This document shows positions 7,481-15,158 of a stretch of 20,965 nt of DNA, in pieces (the first letter of the stretch is position 1; each line of letters starts with the position of its first letter). This stretch comes from an uncultured Roseburia sp. Lineage in GTDB: Bacteria; Bacillota; Clostridia; Lachnospirales; Lachnospiraceae. The notes beneath the pieces are model-generated. The model was not told where the DNA came from. It was given only the letters and a program-made list of their open reading frames with translations, and did not search any database. Both the position numbers and the translations under genes were made by a program. Where the stretch lies: NCBI GenBank assembly GCA_945928585.1, contig CAMENQ010000005.1, positions 1-20,965 on the forward strand, given 5' to 3'.

Positions 7481-7837
7481 ATGGCAAAGAGAGGCGGATT
7501 TCCGGGCGGAGGAATGCCTGGCAATATGAACAATCTTATGAAGCAGGCGCAGAAGATGCAAAGACAGATGGAGGAGACTACAAAGGCTCTTGAGGAAAAG
7601 GAAATAACAGCATCTGCAGGCGGCGGAGCCGTAGAGGTAACTGTTTCAGGTAAGAAAGAAATAGTAAAGGTAAGTCTTAAGGAGGAAGTAGTTGATCCTG
7701 ATGACATCGAAATGCTTGAAGATCTTATTACGGCAGCCACAAATGAAGCCTTAAGAAAAATGGAAGAGGTTTCCTCAGCAGAGATGGCTAAAATAACAGG
7801 CGGCCTCGGCGGTCTTGGAGGAGGCTTTCCGTTCTAA
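7481..7837 (+). CDS. YbaB/EbfC nucleoid-associated protein
   Basis: A 118-residue protein of the YbaB/EbfC family: small homodimeric DNA-binding proteins, almost always encoded between dnaX and recR. The N-terminus has a Gly-rich patch and then the long amphipathic helix with [17 protein letters not shown]. The core [19 protein letters not shown] is the family signature. The C-terminus ends with another Gly-rich tail ([12 protein letters not shown]). It starts 1 bp after the dnaX stop behind a strong GAGGAGG, and its stop codon overlaps the recR start by one base (TAATG), which implies translational coupling. Its precise role is unsettled even in model organisms; nucleoid binding is established for relatives. 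Confidence 0.95.
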   Translation: MAKRGGFPGGGMPGNMNNLMKQAQKMQRQMEETTKALEEKEITASAGGGAVEVTVSGKKEIVKVSLKEEVVDPDDIEMLEDLITAATNEALRKMEEVSSAEMAKITGGLGGLGGGFPF

Positions 7838-8433
7838 TGGAGTATTACAGCAGTCCCATATCCAAGTTAATAGAGGAGCTGTCTAAGCTGCCGGGTATCG
7901 GCGCAAAGACGGCAGGGAGGCTTGCCTTTCATATAGTCAATATGCCAAAGGAACAGGTGGATGCACTGGCAGGAGCGCTGACGGAGGCAAAATCCAAGGT
8001 AAGATACTGTAAGGAGTGTTTTACCCTGACAGATGATGAGCTGTGCCCTATATGCGCCAGTGAGAAGAGAAATCACAAAGTCATTATGGTGGTGGAAAAT
8101 ACAAGAGATCTGGCGGCGTATGAAAAGACAGGCAAATATGAAGGAGTTTATCATGTGCTTCATGGAGCCATTTCCCCTATGCTTGGCATAGGGCCAAATG
8201 AGATAAAGCTTAAGGAACTGATAGAAAGACTTAGGGGAGATGTGGACGAGGTGATTATAGCCACAAATTCCAGCCTTGAAGGAGAAACAACAGCTATGTA
8301 TATAAGCAAGCTGATAAAGCCCACAGGCATAAAGGTTTCACGTATAGCCAGCGGAGTTCCTGTAGGGGGAGATCTGGAATATATAGACGAGGTAACACTG
8401 CTTAGGGCTCTGGAGGGAAGAACAGAGCTTTAG
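7837..8433 (+). CDS. recR: Recombination mediator RecR
   Basis: A 198-residue protein of standard RecR length, which acts with RecO (and RecF) to load RecA at single-stranded gaps. Domain order: helix-hairpin-helix at about 15-30 ([17 protein letters not shown]), a four-Cys zinc finger (C58, C61, C70, C73), the Toprim domain beginning at residue 82 with its acidic residue E87 ([17 protein letters not shown]), and the C-terminal [20 protein letters not shown] segment found in all RecR proteins. The ATG overlaps the ybaB stop. The next gene, a kleisin-like SMC partner, starts 17 bp after its stop, so recR and the SMC operon are probably one transcript. Confidence 0.97.
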   Translation: MEYYSSPISKLIEELSKLPGIGAKTAGRLAFHIVNMPKEQVDALAGALTEAKSKVRYCKECFTLTDDELCPICASEKRNHKVIMVVENTRDLAAYEKTGKYEGVYHVLHGAISPMLGIGPNEIKLKELIERLRGDVDEVIIATNSSLEGETTAMYISKLIKPTGIKVSRIASGVPVGGDLEYIDEVTLLRALEGRTEL

Positions 8434-8450
8434 AGAAAGGATATTTTTTT

Positions 8451-9983
8451 ATGGCAGACGATTATATTTTGGCAAGAGAAATCATACACGACCATAGTGC
8501 CCGTATGATGAACATAAAAAAATATTATCCCTATTTCAAGCTGACAGAGACCGACTTTTCTGCATATCAGGGTGGAAAGTACGGTATGCTTGATATGGGA
8601 TATATCCTTATGGCAGTTTTGCGTTTTTTTATAGAAGAAAACAGCTTCAAAGAAAAAGACGTTACTTATAATGAGTACGGGCTTTTTATGAAAGACATAT
8701 ACAGCAGGGATTTTGAATTAACACTTTCTGAGGATGAGGAGAAAGAGCTTTCGTTATATATATTTGATAAGATAAGAAACGATGGAAAGCCTTTTACATA
8801 TCAGTATTTTGAACCGTCAGAAAAGGTTAAACGAACCATCCGCATGAGAATAATAGACAGCAGAATAAAGGATGATACCATATGTTATTACCTTACATCA
8901 GATGCCATAGAATTTTATCTTGACACAAAGGAAATAAAGGATGAAAGTACTATAAGCATTGCACAGGTTCTTCTGTCAAAAATGATAGAAAATAAAAATT
9001 TCAAGGGTGGAACAGAGGTAATAAAAAGAATAAACAGCGAAGTAAACAGGCTGAAGATGAAGAAAAATGATGTTCTTGCCCTTATGAGTGAGGATGTTTT
9101 TGAGGGAGCAAAAGCATATGAGGAGTTTGTGAATACAGGCATAAAATGGTTTGATGAGGAGCAGAAAAGCTTTGAGAAAAATATGGAGCTGGTAAAGGAG
9201 GCACTTTCAAGAACGGAAGGTGACACTGAAAATACTGCTGCACTTCAGGATATATTTGAGCTTGAGACAGAGCTTAAAAAGGCCATAGTAAAGCACAGCG
9301 AGCTTTTAAATGCCTGTGTGGAGCTTCAGCGTATGGCAGACGAGATGATAAGCGATGCAAAGTTTTCACGGCTAAGAAGAAGCTTTGATTTTTCGGATGC
9401 ATTAAAAACAGCTATGGAAGAGGACAATGCAGCAGGGCTTGGTTTGCTTATAGCGCCACTGCTTACTCTTAACATAAAAAAGACCTTCGATTTTACATAC
9501 ATAGACAGGCTTCTTACGCTTCCTGCCATTAAGGAGGAAAAGGGTGAGGAGATAGGAAATTCCGTGGAGGAGAAATACGTCTATGATGATGAACTGGAGG
9601 AGCAGAGAATAGATGAAAATTTCGGATTTTATATTATAAATCTTTTAAAATATATACAGCAGAGGGAAACCTTTAAATTAAGCGAGTTTAATGATGATAT
9701 AAGAGAAAAGTACGGTGATGAGGTGCTTAAAAACAGTGATTTCTATACACTTCTTGTGCATATGTGCGGAAAGAAGGAGTATATTGTGAAGGAGGTACTG
9801 AAAAAGCCGGACACCTTCTTTGAGGAATATATGGTAAAAGCCGTCAGAAGGGCAGACACAGATGAATACGATGACATCGGCTTCCGACTGGAAAAAATAG
9901 AGGGAGAGGAAATAAGCTTATTTGATATAGCACATATTTCAGATGTAATGATTGAAAGGACAGGATGCACATATGACAGATAA
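8451..9983 (+). CDS. JetA/DUF5716-type kleisin-like subunit
   Basis: A 510-residue protein that I recognise as the DUF5716/JetA type annotated in Clostridia as Wadjet JetA family. In the homologous MukBEF, MksBEF and Wadjet complexes this subunit is the kleisin that bridges the SMC heads. The supporting region runs from about residue 140 to 260: CYYLTSDAIEFYLDTKEIKD followed by an all-helical section rich in charged residues (EVNRLKMKKNDVLALMSEDV), then coiled-coil-like helices. The N-terminal ~120 residues look like a mixed winged-helix-type dimerisation domain, by analogy with MukF. It has no signal peptide and is presumably a cytoplasmic DNA-associated factor. An AGAAAGG ribosome binding site sits at 8434-8440. 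Its last 11 bp overlap the next gene, as expected for subunits made together. Kleisin assignment is inference from family and gene order, not from a seen motif. Confidence 0.72.
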   Translation: MADDYILAREIIHDHSARMMNIKKYYPYFKLTETDFSAYQGGKYGMLDMGYILMAVLRFFIEENSFKEKDVTYNEYGLFMKDIYSRDFELTLSEDEEKELSLYIFDKIRNDGKPFTYQYFEPSEKVKRTIRMRIIDSRIKDDTICYYLTSDAIEFYLDTKEIKDESTISIAQVLLSKMIENKNFKGGTEVIKRINSEVNRLKMKKNDVLALMSEDVFEGAKAYEEFVNTGIKWFDEEQKSFEKNMELVKEALSRTEGDTENTAALQDIFELETELKKAIVKHSELLNACVELQRMADEMISDAKFSRLRRSFDFSDALKTAMEEDNAAGLGLLIAPLLTLNIKKTFDFTYIDRLLTLPAIKEEKGEEIGNSVEEKYVYDDELEEQRIDENFGFYIINLLKYIQQRETFKLSEFNDDIREKYGDEVLKNSDFYTLLVHMCGKKEYIVKEVLKKPDTFFEEYMVKAVRRADTDEYDDIGFRLEKIEGEEISLFDIAHISDVMIERTGCTYDR

Positions 9984-10689
9984 AAATTTAGATAAGGCGT
10001 TAGATATAGTGTCTGTGCTTATAAATGGCGGAGAAATAAAGAAAAACGGTGGGAGTGCAGGTCTTTATGAGGAGTATGAATCAGGCACGGAGGTTTATGA
10101 TATTGTAAATACCATTCTGAAAAAGCTTAACATAAATATATATGAGTATAATTATGGTTTGTATATTACCGGAGGAGAGGGCAACAGGATATTTGGATAT
10201 ACAAATGATGAGCTGAAGAAAGAAATTGGCGTAAAATTAAACAGAGAGCTTTATATGTGCTATTTTATTATGTATGCCGTTATGACAAGGTTTTATAAGG
10301 CAGGAAATGTAAGCACGTTTACAGAATATATAAAATCAGAGGATGTCATAAGTGCCGTAGACAGCTTATTATCACATATTATGGGAGATTTGAATGTACT
10401 TGGAGCCTCGCAGATAGAGGAGGGAAGCTTCAAGGAGCTTGCACTTACATGGGAGGATATGCCGATGGTGATTACGGAGGAAAGTTCCCTGAGAGCAGGA
10501 AGAAGCTCAAAGGCAGGCTTTGTAAAGCTTACATTTAATTTTATGGTATCACAGGGTCTTCTTCTGGAGTCTGACGGAAGATATTATCCAAAGGACAGAT
10601 TTAAGGCGCTGATGGAAAATTATTATGACAGATACAAGGGAAGATTATATGAACTATTAAAAGGAGGAAAAGAAAATGCCGCAGATTAA
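9973..10689 (+). CDS. DUF6063 protein, KITE-like SMC accessory subunit
   Basis: A 238-residue protein recalled as DUF6063. It lies between the kleisin-like and SMC genes, which is the place of MukE, MksE and JetB. Those are KITE proteins built of tandem winged-helix domains that bind the kleisin. Features consistent with this are the all alpha/beta composition, the early segment KNLDKALDIVSVLINGGEIK, and a late winged-helix-like stretch (residues about 170-238) ending in YYPKDRFKALMENYYDRYKG. No membrane or catalytic motif is visible. I chose ATG 9973, which is preceded by AGGA with 7-nt spacing; a TTG at 9952 is in frame but has no good site. It overlaps the upstream gene by 11 bp and the downstream SMC gene by 14 bp, so stoichiometric translation is likely. 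The role is inferred from order and size. Confidence 0.65.
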   Translation: MTDKNLDKALDIVSVLINGGEIKKNGGSAGLYEEYESGTEVYDIVNTILKKLNINIYEYNYGLYITGGEGNRIFGYTNDELKKEIGVKLNRELYMCYFIMYAVMTRFYKAGNVSTFTEYIKSEDVISAVDSLLSHIMGDLNVLGASQIEEGSFKELALTWEDMPMVITEESSLRAGRSSKAGFVKLTFNFMVSQGLLLESDGRYYPKDRFKALMENYYDRYKGRLYELLKGGKENAAD

Positions 10690-13600
10690 CAGAATTCGCG
10701 TAAACAATGTTAAGTATAACTTTGGTACCCAGTTTTATGACGATTTTGTTATGCGCTTTTCCTGCAAAAATACCATTTATGACTTAGCGAACGGAGGCGG
10801 AAAAAGCGTTCTTATGCTTTTACTCCTTCAAAATCTTATACCAAACTGTACTCTTGATGAAAAGCAGCCTATAGAAAAGCTTTTCAGGACAGGAAGCGGA
10901 AGCAATACCATACACTCTCTTATTGAGTGGAAACTGGATAAGGAAAACATAAAAAATAATTATAAATATATGCTTACAGGCTTTTGTGCAAGAAAGGCAA
11001 AAAATGAAGATGCTGATGAAAACACACAAAATGCTTCCATAGAATATTTTAATTACTGTATTTTTTACAGAGAGTTTAATGACAATGACCTTAAAAACCT
11101 TCCGCTTACAAACGGCAGGGAAAGGATAACATATAACGGTCTAAAAAATTATCTTAAGGACCTTGAAAAGAAAGATTACAGCCTTGAAGTAAAAATATTT
11201 GACAGAAAAGGCGAATATCAGAGATTTATAGCTTCCTACGGACTGTATGAAAGTCAGTGGGAAATCATACGTGGAATAAATAAAACGGAGGGACATGTCC
11301 GAACATATTTTGAGACAAATTACAAAACTGCAAAAAAAGTGGTGGAGGATCTGCTTATAGAGGAAATTATAGAAAAATCCTTTAACTCACGGACGGCAAC
11401 TGATTATGACGAAAGAGAAAATGCAGGGGAAACCATGGCAAAAACACTTCTTGACATAAAGGACAAGCTTATAGAGCTGGCGGACAAGAAGGAAGATATT
11501 GGCAATTTTGACAGACAGGCTGAGGCCATAGACAGCTTTATAAGCAGAATATCAGGCATAAGACAGCTTTATTTTGGCAGGGAAGAAATGGAGGAGCAGA
11601 TAGTAAGAGGTTCCAACACACTTGACAGAATAATAGAAGAAAGAGAGCGGCAAAGTGCTTTATATCAGGAACAGGCATCTCTTTTTACAAATGAAAAAAA
11701 TAAGCTGGAAAAGCTTATTGCTACGATTAAAGTGCAAAATGATGAAAGCAGGATGAAAGCTTTAGACAGGCTTATAGAGGAGTTTACAGAAAAGCTTGCA
11801 GGCTTAAGTAATGAATACAAAGAGAAAAAACATACACTCCTTTTGCTGGAAAGTGAAAATGACTACATGGATTACCTTTATTACAAGGGCGAAAGGGACA
11901 GTGTCAAGGCAGTTTTAGAAGATATGTCAAAGGGAGATACGGACAAGGAGGACATAAAACTTAAACTGGCAGCATACGGCTGTGAGAGAAAGAAAAGAGA
12001 TGAAGCAAAAAAAGCCATCATAGAAGAAAACATAAAAAAAGAAGAGACAGCATTAGAAAAGGAAAAAGCTGTTCTGGAATCCTTAAAGGAACAGGAAAAC
12101 ACATATATACAGGATGTATCTGTTGCAGAATATATGTTGTCTGACTGGGAAAAACGTCTTACGGAATTAAACAATGCCATATATAAGGAAAAGGAAAGAC
12201 TTGGCATTGTTATGGTTACGGAATTTGGCGGGGAGCTTTCAAAAATAAGAGATGAACAGCAGACCTTATCAGCCGCTCTTTCGGAAATCAGGGAAAGAAC
12301 CCTGGAATATGTAGCAGAAGGCAGCACTATAGACTACCGCTATGGTACCATTACCGAAAATATAGAAAAAACAGAGGCTGAAATAAAAAAATGCAGCGAA
12401 TTAAAAAAACAATATGATGACCTGAAATCCAAGCTTGGTAAGATTGAGGAGCTGTATGGAGAACATAATCCTGACAATTTATACAAAGCCATAGATACAA
12501 GATACAGAGAAACCATAGGAGAAGCTGACAAAAACAGAAATTCCAAAGAAATGCTTAATGCTTATGAAAAAAATCTTGCGAAAGGCTGTCCTGTGGGAGA
12601 AAGCAGTGAGGTTAAAGCAGTTTTAAGTTACATAGAAAAATATCATGGTGATGTGGCAGTAAGCGGGGCTGACTTTATATCATCGTTAGACAGGGAGGAA
12701 AAGGCAGATGCCATAAGCAGAATACCTTTGCTTCCTTATTGTGTTGTCATAAAATCAGGATATGATAAAATCGTTTCAGACAGCGGCATAAGAAATATAT
12801 TAAGGGGAGATTATGCTGTACCTATTGTAAAGCTGGAGGCAATAAGGGCAGGAGGCTACATTTTCGGAATGTCCGACATATCATTTGTAATGCGTGATGA
12901 AAGTCTGTTTACCGACACTGATGCTATAGAAAAAGAACACGTCAGGGTGACGGAAAGACTTAAGGATTTGGAGGAACGACAGAGAGGACTTGATGAAACC
13001 ATTTCCATATTGAGGGAGGATTTGGATTTTGTAAATGAATATAATACCATATACAGGCAGAAAATAGCAGATAATGACAGAGAATATGAGGAGTGCCGTA
13101 TCAGACTTAAAAGTCTGGAAAGGGATATGGAGCTTCTTGAGGAGAGAAAGCTTACGCTGGCAAAAAATAAGCAGGAGTCAGCTTCTAATCAGGAAAAACT
13201 GAAAGAAAAAAATGAATATTTACAGATGAAGGCGGCAGCAGTAGAAAAGCTTGCGGCTATGGATGATGAGACAGTTACATTATCGGGAAAGATAAGGCAG
13301 ATAAAGCAAAAAGGTGAAACTCTTAAAAGGGATTATAAAAATATAGCCGCAAAGCTTAAAAGTACTGCAGACAGCATAAATTACCGCAATGAGCAGACAG
13401 CTTCATTGAGAAAAGAGATTAAGGGGATGGATGAAAGATGGGAAAAGCTGTATGCACCTTATTACAGGGATATAGAAAACCTAAGTCCATATGGATTTGA
13501 AATTATGTCCGATGAGGATCTTGACGCTAAGGCAAGAGCATTTGCTGAAATACTTCTGGGAGCTGCAAGAGATTTAAGTGACAAGAGAAAACTTATGGAA

Positions 13601-15133
13601 AATTATGACATTGCTATGGAAAAATCACTGGAAGCCATAGATTATAAGGGAATATCCGTAGATGACATAAAGGCAGCCTTAAGCGAGGGCAAAGTAAGGA
13701 CTCATTCAAAGGAAGAACTTAAATCATATAAGGCTGTTCTGGATAATGTGTCTGATACTATAAGTCAGCTGGAGAAGGAAATTTCAGATAAAAAGGAAAC
13801 AAGAGATAAACTTTTTGGAGCAGTGGAGCATGGAATTTCCGCAATAGAAGAAAAATACGGACAGTTTGAGAGGTTTTTTGACGGCGGGGAAATGGAAACT
13901 ATGGATACAGACTTTAAGCTTAAGAGCTTCCGTTCACAAATAAGTGAATTGGATGAAAAACTTAAAAATCTTAAGCAGGAAATGTCCCATATAGAAGAAA
14001 CCGGAAGGGAATTTATTATATATAAGAGAGATTTGGATAAAATAATTGAGAGTGCGGGAATAACTGTAACAGACAGGGAAAAAGTATGGGATGAAACGGG
14101 AGACTTTGAGAAAAGGCTCAAAGCTTTAAGCGAAAGGTATGAAAAATATCAAAGGGAGGTAATTGACAGAAAAGAGGAACTGGAGCATGAAAAGATAACT
14201 CTTTCCGATACTCTTAAAGCAATGTCCGCTTTCAGGCTTGCAGATGAAATAAGGAACAATGTAGTTATGCCAAAAAGCATACAGGAGACAGAGGAACTTA
14301 TGGACAGTCTTAAGGAAATTATTGAATGTATACGCCTTGAGAAGGACAGAGTGGAAAAAAGCATAGAGGATATAGAAAGAATAAAGGACAGTTTTGAAAA
14401 TCAGTGTATACAGAGCTGTATAAACATAAAAACAGAGCTTGAAAAGCTTCCAAAACTGTCAAAAATAAATATGGACGGAGAACAGATATCAATAATCGGG
14501 CTGTCGATTCCATATGTTCCGGAAAATATGTATAAAAAGCAGATGTCTGAGTATATAGATAATATAGTGGAGACGGCAGATGATATGAAATCTGAGGAGG
14601 AACGCATAAAATATATACGTGGACAGCTTTCGTGGAAAAAACTGTTTTCGGTTATTGTAACTGACATGAACGGAATTAAGCTTATGCTTTACAAGAGGGA
14701 GAGAATAAAGGAGCAGAGCAGATACTTAAGATACGAGGAAGCTGTAGGAAGTACCGGACAGTCACAGGGTATATATATACAGTTTCTTATAGCAATTATA
14801 AATTACATTACCAGTATAAATTCTCCGAATGCAGGGGTAAAGGACATAGGAAAATCCATTTTTATTGACAATCCTTTTGGCGCAGCGAAGGATGTATATA
14901 TATGGGAACCTATATTTAAGCTGTTAAAGACAAACAATGTACAGCTTATAGTACCTTGCAGAGGTGCTACGCCTGCCATAACGGGAAGGTTTGATGTAAA
15001 TTATGTGCTGGGACAAAAAATGATAGATGGAAAACAGCAGACAGTTGTGGTAGAATATTATAGTAACGTGGAAAGTGACACATTGGAATATGAAAAGCTT
15101 TCCTATGAGCAGAATCAATTTGTGTTTGAATAA
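10676..15133 (+). CDS. SMC-like ATPase, MksB/JetC class
   Basis: A 1485-residue SMC-family motor with MukB-like design. The N-terminal head carries Walker A at 39-44 (NGGGKS). Two long coiled-coil arms (about 280-630 and 745-1290) flank a globular hinge at about 630-745 containing IPLLPYCVVIKSGYDKIV. The C-terminal head has the ABC signature region at 1359-1365 (STGQSQG in place of SGGQ) and Walker B at 1394-1399 (IFIDNP). The residue after the Walker B Asp1398 is Asn1399, where most SMC proteins have the catalytic Glu. MukB/Mks/JetC complexes extrude or bridge DNA; chromosome compaction or plasmid elimination are the known roles of relatives. An AAGGAGG site with 8-nt spacing marks the ATG, and the start overlaps the DUF6063 gene by 14 bp. 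A rad50/SbcC protein is less likely because of the neighbours and hinge; no zinc hook (CxxC) is seen. Confidence 0.88.
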   Translation: MPQINRIRVNNVKYNFGTQFYDDFVMRFSCKNTIYDLANGGGKSVLMLLLLQNLIPNCTLDEKQPIEKLFRTGSGSNTIHSLIEWKLDKENIKNNYKYMLTGFCARKAKNEDADENTQNASIEYFNYCIFYREFNDNDLKNLPLTNGRERITYNGLKNYLKDLEKKDYSLEVKIFDRKGEYQRFIASYGLYESQWEIIRGINKTEGHVRTYFETNYKTAKKVVEDLLIEEIIEKSFNSRTATDYDERENAGETMAKTLLDIKDKLIELADKKEDIGNFDRQAEAIDSFISRISGIRQLYFGREEMEEQIVRGSNTLDRIIEERERQSALYQEQASLFTNEKNKLEKLIATIKVQNDESRMKALDRLIEEFTEKLAGLSNEYKEKKHTLLLLESENDYMDYLYYKGERDSVKAVLEDMSKGDTDKEDIKLKLAAYGCERKKRDEAKKAIIEENIKKEETALEKEKAVLESLKEQENTYIQDVSVAEYMLSDWEKRLTELNNAIYKEKERLGIVMVTEFGGELSKIRDEQQTLSAALSEIRERTLEYVAEGSTIDYRYGTITENIEKTEAEIKKCSELKKQYDDLKSKLGKIEELYGEHNPDNLYKAIDTRYRETIGEADKNRNSKEMLNAYEKNLAKGCPVGESSEVKAVLSYIEKYHGDVAVSGADFISSLDREEKADAISRIPLLPYCVVIKSGYDKIVSDSGIRNILRGDYAVPIVKLEAIRAGGYIFGMSDISFVMRDESLFTDTDAIEKEHVRVTERLKDLEERQRGLDETISILREDLDFVNEYNTIYRQKIADNDREYEECRIRLKSLERDMELLEERKLTLAKNKQESASNQEKLKEKNEYLQMKAAAVEKLAAMDDETVTLSGKIRQIKQKGETLKRDYKNIAAKLKSTADSINYRNEQTASLRKEIKGMDERWEKLYAPYYRDIENLSPYGFEIMSDEDLDAKARAFAEILLGAARDLSDKRKLMENYDIAMEKSLEAIDYKGISVDDIKAALSEGKVRTHSKEELKSYKAVLDNVSDTISQLEKEISDKKETRDKLFGAVEHGISAIEEKYGQFERFFDGGEMETMDTDFKLKSFRSQISELDEKLKNLKQEMSHIEETGREFIIYKRDLDKIIESAGITVTDREKVWDETGDFEKRLKALSERYEKYQREVIDRKEELEHEKITLSDTLKAMSAFRLADEIRNNVVMPKSIQETEELMDSLKEIIECIRLEKDRVEKSIEDIERIKDSFENQCIQSCINIKTELEKLPKLSKINMDGEQISIIGLSIPYVPENMYKKQMSEYIDNIVETADDMKSEEERIKYIRGQLSWKKLFSVIVTDMNGIKLMLYKRERIKEQSRYLRYEEAVGSTGQSQGIYIQFLIAIINYITSINSPNAGVKDIGKSIFIDNPFGAAKDVYIWEPIFKLLKTNNVQLIVPCRGATPAITGRFDVNYVLGQKMIDGKQQTVVVEYYSNVESDTLEYEKLSYEQNQFVFE

Positions 15134-15158
15134 TTTGTTTTGATAGATAGGAGAAACC

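Noticed and set aside
11881..12327. A 148-codon minus-strand open frame inside the SMC gene
   Set aside because: Ser/Phe-rich antisense shadow of coiled-coil coding sequence without a ribosome binding site.
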